A stretch of DNA of 10,079 nucleotides from PFL35 sp041550515 (GCA_041550515.1 JBFEOQ010000054.1:1-10079); one strand, 5' to 3'; positions 1 through 6,948 are shown, numbered from the stretch's first letter. Numbers and translations: made by a program. The notes: generated by a model not told the origin, from the sequence alone.

Positions 1-186
1 CGAAGAAGAAATTATTAGATGTTTATCCTCTCAAAATTGGATCTCTTTCTAATCCTTTAGATTTACCTTGGATTGTCAGCACGGATATTTTTCCAAACAT
101 TTCTAAAGCGGCTATTAGCGATAATATTGATATGATCCTTTTAGAAACAGATTCACCCATGCATTGGGACGAAGAAAGGTTCAAGA

Positions 187-199
187 TATATTATAAAAA
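187..199 (+). promoter_or_regulatory. Candidate TATA box for the surface-protein gene
   Basis: The run TATATTATAAAAA lies inside the end of the TatD-like fragment, about 38-50 bases before the TTG at 237. With the usual archaeal spacing of about 25 bases from TATA to the transcription start, RNA would begin near 215-222. That is just before the G5 ribosome binding site at 223. This supports an independent start of the surface-protein gene, but in DNA this AT-rich such matches arise easily by chance. Confidence 0.3.
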
Positions 200-222
200 T
201 CTAAAAATAATAAATAATAATT

Positions 223-227
223 GGGGG
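223..227 (+). promoter_or_regulatory. G5 ribosome binding site deciding a TTG start at 237
   Basis: GGGGG ends 9 bases before TTG 237. The same G5 at the same 9-base distance precedes the prenyl synthase start on the other strand. A pure G tract is rare in this AT-rich DNA, and the codons that follow immediately encode a lysine-containing head and a hydrophobic signal helix. This makes TTG 237 a better start than ATG 132, which lies inside the TatD-like motif. Confidence 0.6.
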
Positions 228-236
228 ATAAACCTA

Positions 237-3200
237 TTGGTACATAAAAAACTATTAGCTTTAATACTAGTAGTATTCTTAATAAGTATAGTCTTAATGC
301 CAACTAGTAAACCAATTGATAAGGAAAGCCCCTGGTATGAAAAATTTTTCACTTGGTCTTATAGACAAAAAATAAAAATACCATATAATACAACTCTAGA
401 TATTGCAAGTTTTAAACCAGTAGATCTAACTATTAAATTTGAAAATCCTTGTTGGGCTAAAGATACTTATAATCATTCTATACGAGTTGTTTATCAAAAT
501 AAAGATGAATTTAATGAGCTTGAATCACAGATATATGATCTGAATTACTCCAGCGAAAATATTATCACTTCATGTAATCTAATTTTCTTAATACCTGAAA
601 ACGCAAATGGAAACGAAGAATATTATATTTATTATGATTACAGTGAAAAAGAAAAAGTAGATTATATAGATCATGTTAGTGTTGAAGAATCATATTATAG
701 ATATGAACCCCTAGCAGGGGTATTTTTTGAATCATGGTATTATCTTGTGATTCAAGATAGTTCTATTATCTATACTGTTTCACAAAAAGGTAAAGCATTA
801 AGTGATCCTATCTCACAACAAGTTATGAAAATTAAAAATTCAACAGATATTATTAAAACTAACTCTGGTGAACAAACAGTTTCATTTAACTTTGTTTATT
901 GGTGGTTTAAAAACAATTGTTGGACTAATATATTAAGTTCAGAAAAACTTGTGTCAAAAAAGATAATTTATGACGGAAATTTAATGGTTAAATTTTTAAT
1001 AATAAGTCAATCTAATGATGGTTCTATTCAATCCAGTGTATTTTATACATATTATTTTTCCCCAGATAAAAATACTAGTATTTATACAAATGTTAAACAT
1101 GAGGTTTTAAAACATCCGCTCCCTATAGGTAATAAAACCGATGTTTCTTTTTTTATTTTTAACTGTGGAGAAGTAAAAAGTAGTATAATTGATGAACTTA
1201 ACTTTGGCGAAATTCCTAGATATATGCATTTTTATAGTCAAGATGAGCGAATAGTTCAGTATAAATTAGATCAAAATCCTGAAAATATTGATTGGCAAAT
1301 GATTATTGGTAGAGAGGATGATTATGATTTAGGCTCTTCTCCATGGGTATCTATAGATTATGGATTGACAGGTAAAGCACATGGTATAATATTTGATTCA
1401 GCAGAAGTTGTGAAATCTGGAGAAAATGAACGAAATGGAATAGAACTTCAAATACATCAAGCAAATAATATAAAATTACCAGGAATTGATGCTAAATCTC
1501 TATATATTTATCTTATGAGGAATAGTTATGAAAAAAATGAAGATTTTGATAATGAATTACCTAAAAACTATGTTGTTAACTTTAATGCAGAATTATTTTC
1601 AACAGAAGAAGGGGGTTTTAAAGCTGTTGAAAAAGAAGCAAATTTATACAAATCTTTTATAAATTATCAACCAGAAACTGACAATATTCTTCCAGATGAT
1701 GATGGGAAAAATATTGAAGAATATAAAATTACTATATATCCACATTTAAATCCCTCTTCATTTTTAAAAATTATAAGTTCTACACTTTTACTTAAAAATA
1801 CTTACGTAAAAGTAGAGTTATATAAAGATGGAATTTTAAAAGGAGATATTCGAGCTGGACGGGTTAGTTTTACAGAAGATTACCTGATTGATTGGGCAAA
1901 TACTACATTTTTTAAAAAGGCAATCTTTCCAAATCAAAATCCAGGAGTTTATTTAATAAAAATATATTTAGAAAATCTTTTTTTAAAAGAAAGAGAATTT
2001 GTAGGTTACAGCATAATTGATTTAAAAGATAATACAACTGTTCATATTCTTTGTAAATCTGAATGTAATGTAAATTTAAAAGTTCATGATCAATATAATA
2101 AGGATATTAAAGATATTGAAGCAGAGATTTTAATTAATAATATTACTGTTCTTAAAACAACTAGTGACTCAAATGGATACATATCATTTAGTTTACCTCA
2201 CAGCACATCTGAAGTTTATACATTAAGACTTCTCTATAAAGGTTTTTTACTTATTCAAGAAGAAATAAAATTTGGAATTCGTAATTTGTTTATTACATAT
2301 AAAAAGAGTTTTAATTTTAGTTTATACAATTTTACCATATATATAAAAGATAATGATGATAAAAAAATTGACTTAGCTTTTGATGTTTCATTGACAAGTC
2401 AAAATATGTTAAATCCAATTTATATAACGCCAGATAATACTTCAAATAATGCTTATATTTTTAAAAATTTACCATCTTCTGATTACAATCTAATATTAAA
2501 ATACAACACGTTAGAATTTGAAGAAAAAATTAGTATACAAAAAAATGAAATTAAAACTATCATACTTTATAAAATAAATTTAATACTAGAGGATTTATGG
2601 GGTCTAACACCAGGTACTAATCTAGATATTATTTTAAAATGTAAAGATTTCAAAAAACCTATAAACATATATTTGTCAAATATATCAAGTGAATCATTAA
2701 ATATCCCTTTACTTTACCCCGGAAATTATACTATTGATATATATTACGGAAATTTAGTATTTGAACAAAATTTTAAAATACCTAATAATAATTTATCTGA
2801 AACAATAATCTTTCCAGTGACATATAATGCAACTACTAAATTTTATGATTTACAAGGAAACATATTTTCAAATGGTTTTATTGTTTTAAATAGAAATAGT
2901 AAAAATAAAACAATTGACATCAATAGCGATGGTAATGTTTTTATAAATTTACCACCTGGAATCTATGATTTAGAAGCCTTTGAAAATCAAAGATCAATAT
3001 GTAATAGAAAAATTGAAATTTTATCTGATAAAAACATAGATATTGTTACGGATAGTTATTCACCTAGCTTAATTGTATATATTGTATTTATAATAGTTTT
3101 ATTAATTAGTTTTAGTATATTTTCACTAAAAAAGAAGAGTTACTTACATTTTTTAAAAGCCATAATAATATTTCTTGCATTAACTAGTATTGTATTACCT

Positions 3201-3692
3201 TGGTGGATTATTAACTGCAATGTTGAAGAATCACATATTCAAAGTTCTACTAATTTATATATATACAATGCAAAAATGATTACATTTACTAAAACACAAA
3301 ATATCTCTGCAGGGTATTTTTCAACATCAGCTGAAAACTTTAGTTTAGCTATAAATATTAGTTGTATATTTGTCATTATAGGTGTTTTTTTATTAGTTTT
3401 AAGCTTATTCTTAAAATACTTATATAAGAAAAAAATATTTTCTTTAATTTTAACTTTCCTAACAGTTATCGCTTTTTTATTAAGTTTGTCTATGTTTAGT
3501 TTTGCTATGTTTGAATTTTCAAATTCAACAGTTGGAAGTTTAAATGGTGAAGGAATACTTGATATAAATATAATCGGTGAAAATATGTTTAATCAAATTT
3601 TATGTAATTGGCACTTGAGCGGCGGATTCATTCTTATAACTTTGGTACTTTTATTAACAATAATTTGTTTAATTTTAGAAAAGAAAAAATAA
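237..3692 (+). CDS. Very large membrane-anchored surface protein with tandem beta-sandwich-like modules and a C-terminal membrane bundle
   Basis: The product is about 1151 residues from TTG 237. I do not recognise a named family. The start is MVHKKLL followed by a hydrophobic helix (about residues 5-21), a signal peptide or anchor. A long polar, Asn/Tyr/Ser-rich region follows with many N-glycosylation sequons, which points to an extracytoplasmic location. From about residue 612 to 940 come four related modules. The first resembles the carboxypeptidase-regulatory/prealbumin-like beta-sandwich fold. Five membrane helices end the protein (about 943-964, 973-990, 1040-1060, 1069-1092, 1128-1148); a Pro-Trp-Trp lies at the end of the second. 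There is no catalytic motif. The likely role is a cell-envelope or adhesion protein, by inference. The in-frame ATG at 132 would add 35 residues belonging to the TatD-like fragment. A small membrane protein follows 52 bases downstream. Confidence 0.7.
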   Translation: MVHKKLLALILVVFLISIVLMPTSKPIDKESPWYEKFFTWSYRQKIKIPYNTTLDIASFKPVDLTIKFENPCWAKDTYNHSIRVVYQNKDEFNELESQIYDLNYSSENIITSCNLIFLIPENANGNEEYYIYYDYSEKEKVDYIDHVSVEESYYRYEPLAGVFFESWYYLVIQDSSIIYTVSQKGKALSDPISQQVMKIKNSTDIIKTNSGEQTVSFNFVYWWFKNNCWTNILSSEKLVSKKIIYDGNLMVKFLIISQSNDGSIQSSVFYTYYFSPDKNTSIYTNVKHEVLKHPLPIGNKTDVSFFIFNCGEVKSSIIDELNFGEIPRYMHFYSQDERIVQYKLDQNPENIDWQMIIGREDDYDLGSSPWVSIDYGLTGKAHGIIFDSAEVVKSGENERNGIELQIHQANNIKLPGIDAKSLYIYLMRNSYEKNEDFDNELPKNYVVNFNAELFSTEEGGFKAVEKEANLYKSFINYQPETDNILPDDDGKNIEEYKITIYPHLNPSSFLKIISSTLLLKNTYVKVELYKDGILKGDIRAGRVSFTEDYLIDWANTTFFKKAIFPNQNPGVYLIKIYLENLFLKEREFVGYSIIDLKDNTTVHILCKSECNVNLKVHDQYNKDIKDIEAEILINNITVLKTTSDSNGYISFSLPHSTSEVYTLRLLYKGFLLIQEEIKFGIRNLFITYKKSFNFSLYNFTIYIKDNDDKKIDLAFDVSLTSQNMLNPIYITPDNTSNNAYIFKNLPSSDYNLILKYNTLEFEEKISIQKNEIKTIILYKINLILEDLWGLTPGTNLDIILKCKDFKKPINIYLSNISSESLNIPLLYPGNYTIDIYYGNLVFEQNFKIPNNNLSETIIFPVTYNATTKFYDLQGNIFSNGFIVLNRNSKNKTIDINSDGNVFINLPPGIYDLEAFENQRSICNRKIEILSDKNIDIVTDSYSPSLIVYIVFIIVLLISFSIFSLKKKSYLHFLKAIIIFLALTSIVLPWWIINCNVEESHIQSSTNLYIYNAKMITFTKTQNISAGYFSTSAENFSLAINISCIFVIIGVFLLVLSLFLKYLYKKKIFSLILTFLTVIAFLLSLSMFSFAMFEFSNSTVGSLNGEGILDINIIGENMFNQILCNWHLSGGFILITLVLLLTIICLILEKKK
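2068..3050 (+). repeat. Four imperfect protein modules in the surface protein (coding repeat)
   Basis: Four successive segments, at roughly 2068-2283, 2330-2560, 2575-2815 and 2820-3050, share the same closing pattern. Each has a short turn, then a Tyr-x-Leu/Ile-type strand, then an outgoing strand often rich in Phe-Glu-Glu. Examples are LPSSDYNLILKYN, LYPGNYTIDIYYGNLVFEQ and LPPGIYDLEAFENQ. The pattern is typical of transthyretin or carboxypeptidase-regulatory-like beta-sandwiches (LPPGxYxLxV). The DNA itself is not recognisably repeated, so the duplication is old or the modules are only structurally alike. Confidence 0.5.
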
Positions 3693-3734
3693 ATAAGATT
3701 GTTTTATTATTATCTTTTAAAGATTATAAGGTTT

Positions 3735-3738
3735 GGAG
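3735..3738 (+). promoter_or_regulatory. GGAG ribosome binding site favouring a TTG start at 3745
   Basis: GGAG lies 6 bases before TTG 3745. The alternative TTG at 3733 has only AAGG one base before it, which is too close to act. The later TTG also removes four polar residues with no visible role. Confidence 0.45.
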
Positions 3739-3744
3739 AACAAC

Positions 3745-4227
3745 TTGACTGATAAAAATAAAACAATATACATTCTAATTATACTTTGGATAACTTTAGC
3801 TGCATTATTTTGTATTTGGGGAATGATTTCACTAATAACCTTAATTGATATTCCTGGATGGCGTGGTGAAGTTCCAATCTCATTTCAGGAACAATTTGAT
3901 AATATAATTCCAATACTTTCTGTTGGTTATTTAACCTCAACTAGTATAGCTCTTGTTTTTTCTTCTGTATTTGTTATTGTTGCATATGGAATTTTTAGAA
4001 AGGATAATTGGGTTTGGTCTACAGGTTTAATATTTTCAACGATTTTCCTAGCAATTTTCGCGTTTTTACTTACAAGTTTTATGATAAACGCAGCAATTTT
4101 CAAAGATGAATTTTCAATAATTGGTTTAATAATTGTAATAACAGCTTTTTTGACAGATTTAGGTGTTATTTTCTTTCATACAAGACCAGCAACTAAAATG
4201 TATTTTGAACTAAATAATGAAAAATAA
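3745..4227 (+). CDS. Small membrane protein with four predicted helices
   Basis: The product is about 160 residues and of no family I recognise. It has four hydrophobic segments: the first right after the short Lys/Asp N-terminus (IYILIILW to the Gly-Met-Ile-Ser stretch), the second around SIALVFSSVFVIVAYGIF, the third around TGLIFSTIFLAIFAFLL, and the fourth around IGLIIVITAFLTDLGVIFF. A polar loop of about 30 residues with several Pro, Glu and Gln separates helices 1 and 2 and may be extracytoplasmic. It follows the giant surface protein by about 50 bases on the same strand with no oligo-T terminator between, so the two are probably co-transcribed. It may be a membrane partner of that protein. 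It ends 5 bases from the convergent prenyl synthase gene. A start at 3733 would add four residues. Confidence 0.65.
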   Translation: MTDKNKTIYILIILWITLAALFCIWGMISLITLIDIPGWRGEVPISFQEQFDNIIPILSVGYLTSTSIALVFSSVFVIVAYGIFRKDNWVWSTGLIFSTIFLAIFAFLLTSFMINAAIFKDEFSIIGLIIVITAFLTDLGVIFFHTRPATKMYFELNNEK

Positions 4228-4232
4228 ATAAA

Positions 4233-5189
4233 TTATATAGTGATTTTAATTTCACTTAGCATCCTATTTATTATATATTTTGGTGCTTGTGATAGAAGAT
4301 CTTTGTAATTAGAATCAGGTATAAGATTTGAATTACTCAGTTTTTCTGCAAGTTTTACATGTTTTTTTATTTCAGCTATATAATATTGTTTAATTTTATC
4401 TTGATTCTTTGCTAACGTTTTTTTAAGCTCACGTTTTTTTATTAAACCAATTTTTGGTTTTTTCTCAAGTCTATTTAGAAGCGGAATTATTACACTATTC
4501 AAAACTTCACCATTTTCAAGATCAACTAAATCATCTGCAAGTTGATATGCAAGACCAATTTCTCTACCATAATCTGAAAATACTTTAAGTATATCCCCAG
4601 TCATATTTGCTTCAATTGCTCCAACTTTACAAGCAGATGCAAAAAGACCTGCAGTTTTAAGATCAATTATTCTATTGTAAGCTTCAAATATTTGCTCTTT
4701 TGTAGATGTTTTTGTACTTAAACCATTTTTATTAAAGTCAACTTCATCTATCTCACCACTTACAACTCTATTCCAAGAATCAACATAAAGTTTTGCAACT
4801 TCCTTACCATGCGAAAGTGCAATATCAAAACCATGTGCTAACATTTGATGACCCATTAGAAGTGCTTTACTTACACCCTCCTTAACATGAAAAGCAGGTA
4901 TACCCCGTCTTTCTATATCCTTATCAATTATGTCATCATGAACAAGACTCGCTCCATGTGCAAGCTCAATACTAACTGATGATTCAAGTGATTTATGATA
5001 CATTGATGAAGACTCTAATCCTGCAGTACATGTTTTAAAAGATAATTGTGCAAGCAGTGAACGTAAACGCTTACCACCTCTTAGAGCATTTCTCATTTTT
5101 ATATCAGGGATTTTATCATCTAATTTTTGTTCAACATGATGATAAGTTTTATTAAAAAAAGATTCTAAATCCAGAGATTTATTTTCCAT
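4233..5189 (-). CDS. Divergent polyprenyl (geranylgeranyl-type) diphosphate synthase
   Basis: The product is 318 residues, the normal length for trans-isoprenyl diphosphate synthases, which condense isopentenyl diphosphate onto allylic diphosphates for archaeal lipids or quinone tails. Visible motifs in order: GGKRLR at 38-43, the first Asp-rich motif DDIID at 85-89, RRG at 94-96, the Lys-Thr pair at 178-179, and the second Asp-rich motif DDLVD at 219-223. Residues -5 and -4 before the first motif are Ala80 and Ser81, both small, as in longer-chain synthases; many archaeal C20 enzymes have an aromatic at -5. The segment after DDLVD goes straight to a Val-Ile-Ile-Pro stretch and lacks the usual GKxxGxDxxxxK element. 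The usual GD before the next helix is Gly-His (113-114). The family call is firm; chain length is not. A G5 ribosome site lies 9 bases before the ATG. Confidence 0.88.
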   Translation of the reverse strand: MENKSLDLESFFNKTYHHVEQKLDDKIPDIKMRNALRGGKRLRSLLAQLSFKTCTAGLESSSMYHKSLESSVSIELAHGASLVHDDIIDKDIERRGIPAFHVKEGVSKALLMGHQMLAHGFDIALSHGKEVAKLYVDSWNRVVSGEIDEVDFNKNGLSTKTSTKEQIFEAYNRIIDLKTAGLFASACKVGAIEANMTGDILKVFSDYGREIGLAYQLADDLVDLENGEVLNSVIIPLLNRLEKKPKIGLIKKRELKKTLAKNQDKIKQYYIAEIKKHVKLAEKLSNSNLIPDSNYKDLLSQAPKYIINRMLSEIKITI

Positions 5190-5198
5190 TGTATTTTA

Positions 5199-5203
5199 CC
5201 CCC
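5199..5203 (-). promoter_or_regulatory. G5 ribosome binding site of the prenyl synthase gene
   Basis: The minus strand reads GTGGGGG and then 9 bases to the ATG at 5189. This matches the G5 and spacing seen before the surface-protein gene and supports the assigned start. Confidence 0.6.
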
Positions 5204-5231
5204 ACTAATTACAAATAAATGCAGATTTTTT

Positions 5232-5268
5232 TAAACTAATGACATGTATTATTATAATTATTAGTTTA
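5232..5268. repeat. 9-bp inverted repeat in the leader or promoter of the prenyl synthase gene
   Basis: TAAACTAAT (5232-5240) and ATTAGTTTA (5260-5268) are perfect inverted copies separated by 19 bases. They lie between the TATA-like repeats at 5279-5299 and the start codon at 5189. In this position they could be an operator for a dimeric repressor near the transcription start, or a weak RNA hairpin. The arms are AT-rich, so chance is not excluded. Confidence 0.4.
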
Positions 5269-5278
5269 TAATGTTTTC

Positions 5279-5299
5279 GTATATAATATGTATATAATA
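5279..5299 (-). promoter_or_regulatory. Tandem TATA-like elements upstream of the prenyl synthase gene
   Basis: The 10-base word GTATATAATA occurs twice on the plus strand, at 5279-5288 and 5290-5299, with an 11-base period. Read on the minus strand it is TATTATATAC twice, a plausible TATA box. It would place RNA starts near 5255-5265, giving a 5' leader of about 70 bases. This indicates that the prenyl synthase has its own promoter rather than depending on the methyltransferase gene upstream. Confidence 0.35.
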
Positions 5300-5345
5300 G
5301 GAATTTCAGGTAAATAATTAATGTATTTTTAAGTTTTTGCTATTT

Positions 5346-5957
5346 TTAAAAGTAATTTTTTATAAAAAATTTAGCAATAATATATACCTCTGAACTTGTT
5401 TTACGTGATGCAGGCGGATTGAATTGTTTTACTATCTTAAACATAGATTTAATTTTATTTATTATAAATTCTAAATCTTCACCTTCAAAAATTTTACATA
5501 AAAAATTACCATCTTTTTTTAGAAAAATATTTGCTATTTTTAAAGCTTGTTCACATAAAAAAACACTACGAGCTTGATCAACACTATAGTTACCTGATAT
5601 GTTTGGACTCATATCAGAAATAATAACATCTACCTCTCTATTTCCAATAACATGTCTTAATCTATTTATTGATTCTTCTTTTGTAATATCACCTCGTAAA
5701 AAAACAATTCCTTTATCAGCTTTTATTGAAGATTTATCAATTCCAATGACGATTCCTTTTTGTCCAACGATTTTTTTTGCCACCTGGCTCCAACCACCTG
5801 GAGCTGCACCTAGATCAATTATAATATCATTCTTAACTATTAATTTAAATTTTTTATTAATCTGTAGAAGTTTAAAAGCTGAGCGAGAACGATAACCATT
5901 TTTTTTTGCTTTTTTATAGTAATGTTCACGTTTTTTTTCTGTATACCAACGAGTCAT
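5346..5957 (-). CDS. rlmE: 23S rRNA (uridine-2'-O)-methyltransferase, RlmE/FtsJ family
   Basis: The product is 203 residues, the usual length. It methylates the ribose 2'-OH of a conserved uridine in the A-loop of large-subunit rRNA, using S-adenosylmethionine. The SAM-binding motif DLGAAPGGWSQV is at 48-59. The catalytic tetrad is Lys29, Asp115 (in DMSPN), Lys155 (in CKIFEG) and Glu190 (in SSEVY). The spacings of 86, 40 and 35 equal those of E. coli RlmE (K38, D124, K164, E199, from memory). It lacks the C-terminal TRAM domain found in some archaeal homologues. It begins 24 bases after the TFB stop codon, with no ribosome binding site and a T7-A-T7 tract in between. Translation by coupling or from a near-leaderless message is likely. 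The start ATG is the natural one, as MTRWYTEKKREHYYKKAK is a typical family N-terminus. Confidence 0.93.
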   Translation of the reverse strand: MTRWYTEKKREHYYKKAKKNGYRSRSAFKLLQINKKFKLIVKNDIIIDLGAAPGGWSQVAKKIVGQKGIVIGIDKSSIKADKGIVFLRGDITKEESINRLRHVIGNREVDVIISDMSPNISGNYSVDQARSVFLCEQALKIANIFLKKDGNFLCKIFEGEDLEFIINKIKSMFKIVKQFNPPASRKTSSEVYIIAKFFIKNYF

Positions 5958-5960
5958 AAT

Positions 5961-5975
5961 AAAAAAATAAAAAAA
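5961..5975 (-). terminator. Oligo-T tract between the TFB and methyltransferase genes
   Basis: On the minus strand the gap between the TFB stop and the methyltransferase ATG contains T7, A, T7. Runs of five or more T on the coding strand act as intrinsic terminators in archaea. The tract could therefore end part of the TFB transcripts and lower expression of the downstream gene. It may also be only a by-product of base composition. Confidence 0.4.
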
Positions 5976-5981
5976 TTTGGA

Positions 5982-6932
5982 TTAAAGAATTATATCTATA
6001 TCTAAACGCTCTGCAAGTTCTTTATATCGATTACGAATAGTTACTTCTGTTACACCCGCAACATCTGCTACTTCTCGTTGTGTACGTCTTTCACCACATA
6101 ATATACTTGCAATGTAAATACTAGCTGCTGCAACTCCAGTTGGTCCTCGACCACTTGTAAGCTCTTTATCTGCTGCATCTTTTAGTATTTCTATTGCTTT
6201 ACTTTGTACATCACCTGAGAGTTTTAATTCACTGCAGAAACGTGATATATAATCTTGAGGTGATGTTGGCATTAATCTTAATCCAAGTTCTCTTGCGATA
6301 AATCTATAGGTTCGTCCAATTTCTTTACGAGTAACTCTAGATGCTCCTGCAATTTCATCAAGCGTTCTTGGTACGTTACACTGTCTACATGCAGCATATA
6401 ATGCCGCGGCTGATACTCCTTCAATACTTCTACCACGTATAAGATTTTTTAGAACAGCTTTTCTGTAAATCATAGCAGCTGTTTCTCTAACATTTCTTGG
6501 AAGTCCCATACCTGAAGCCATTCGATCTAATTCAGATAGTGCAAATGCTAGGTTTCTCTCTGTTGCATCAGAAATCCTAATACGTCTCTGCCATTTTCTC
6601 AGACGATATAATTGTGCACGATTTCTAGTTGGGATACTTTTCCCATAGGAATCTCGGTTTTTCCAACCAATCATTGTTGATAGACCTTTATCATGAATTG
6701 TATAGGTCATTGGTGCGCCAACACGAGCACGTTTCTCTCTTTGATCAGAATCAAAAGCACGCCATTCTGGTCCATGATCAATAAAATCTTCATCTATTAC
6801 AAGACCACAATCTTCACAAACTAGTTCTGCTCTTGAATAATCCTTAGTTAGGTGTGTGCTTCCACATTGAGGACAGCGCGTTATTTCTTCAATGTTAGGT
6901 TTTTCTTTTTTCTTTCTCTCACTCGGCATCAT
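5982..6932 (-). CDS. tfb: Transcription initiation factor B (TFB, TFIIB homologue)
   Basis: The product is 316 residues from ATG 6932. TFB binds the TBP-TATA complex and the BRE and positions RNA polymerase. The N-terminal zinc ribbon uses CPQC and CEDC (Cys20, 23, 39, 42). A B-reader/linker region follows, containing the GPEWRAFD stretch (about 54-61) and the Arg-rich segment leading to RVGAP. Two cyclin-like repeats occupy about 105-200 and 205-305. The second ends in a helix-turn-helix around TQREVADVAGVTEVTIRNRY, which contacts the BRE. The length is standard. An upstream in-frame TTG at 6956 would add eight residues, but the G5 at 6944-6948 lies within that extension and sits 11 bases before ATG 6932, so the ATG is preferred. 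It is the first gene of a minus-strand cluster with the rRNA methyltransferase and is divergent from the tryptophan-rich/radical SAM pair. Confidence 0.97.
   Translation of the reverse strand: MMPSERKKKEKPNIEEITRCPQCGSTHLTKDYSRAELVCEDCGLVIDEDFIDHGPEWRAFDSDQREKRARVGAPMTYTIHDKGLSTMIGWKNRDSYGKSIPTRNRAQLYRLRKWQRRIRISDATERNLAFALSELDRMASGMGLPRNVRETAAMIYRKAVLKNLIRGRSIEGVSAAALYAACRQCNVPRTLDEIAGASRVTRKEIGRTYRFIARELGLRLMPTSPQDYISRFCSELKLSGDVQSKAIEILKDAADKELTSGRGPTGVAAASIYIASILCGERRTQREVADVAGVTEVTIRNRYKELAERLDIDIIL
5985..5996 (-). promoter_or_regulatory. Possible TATA element inside the end of the TFB gene, serving the methyltransferase gene
   Basis: The last codons of TFB read GATATAATT on the minus strand, centred about 33 bases before the methyltransferase ATG. 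A start about 25 bases downstream would give a leader of only a few bases. That would agree with the absence of a ribosome binding site before this gene. It is inferred from position only. Confidence 0.2.
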
Positions 6933-6943
6933 ATTTATATATT

Positions 6944-6948
6944 CCCCC
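6944..6948 (-). promoter_or_regulatory. G5 ribosome binding site deciding the TFB start
   Basis: The minus strand reads TTTGGGGGAA followed by the ATG pair at 6932 and 6929. The spacing to the first ATG is 11 bases. If the TTG at 6956 were the start, this G tract would be coding and no ribosome site would precede the gene. Confidence 0.55.

Larger units (their letters stand above)
1..236 (+). pseudogene. C-terminal part of a TatD-like metal-dependent hydrolase, open at the left edge and without its own stop
   Basis: The frame beginning at base 3 is open from the window edge. It encodes a stretch ending in the segment IDMILLETDSP (about bases 123-155), which matches the late beta-strand of TatD-family hydrolases, where the Asp of LLETD is a metal ligand. 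An upstream segment, LPWIVSTD, fits the preceding strand. Family members normally continue about 50 residues past this motif and end near a conserved Asn. Here only about 27 residues follow before a hydrophobic signal helix begins in the same frame. No stop codon separates the two genes, and both other frames carry stops in this stretch. This could be a truncated remnant, a genuine fusion, or a sequencing or assembly error. The family call rests on one motif and is moderate; the catalytic N-terminal part is not in the window. Confidence 0.4.

Noticed and set aside
132..236. ATG 132 as the start of the giant surface protein
   Set aside because: It falls inside the TatD-like motif and would put 35 polar residues before the signal helix. 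TTG 237 has a G5 ribosome site and a TATA-like run at good distances.
4239..4256. AGTGA/TCACT inverted repeat at the junction of the two convergent genes
   Set aside because: Only five pairs with an 8-base AT loop, inside coding sequence and with no T run, so not a convincing terminator.
5599..5895. A 98-codon open frame on the plus strand inside the rRNA methyltransferase gene
   Set aside because: It lies entirely antisense to a gene with intact catalytic residues and SAM motif, has no ribosome site, and its product looks like a compositional shadow.
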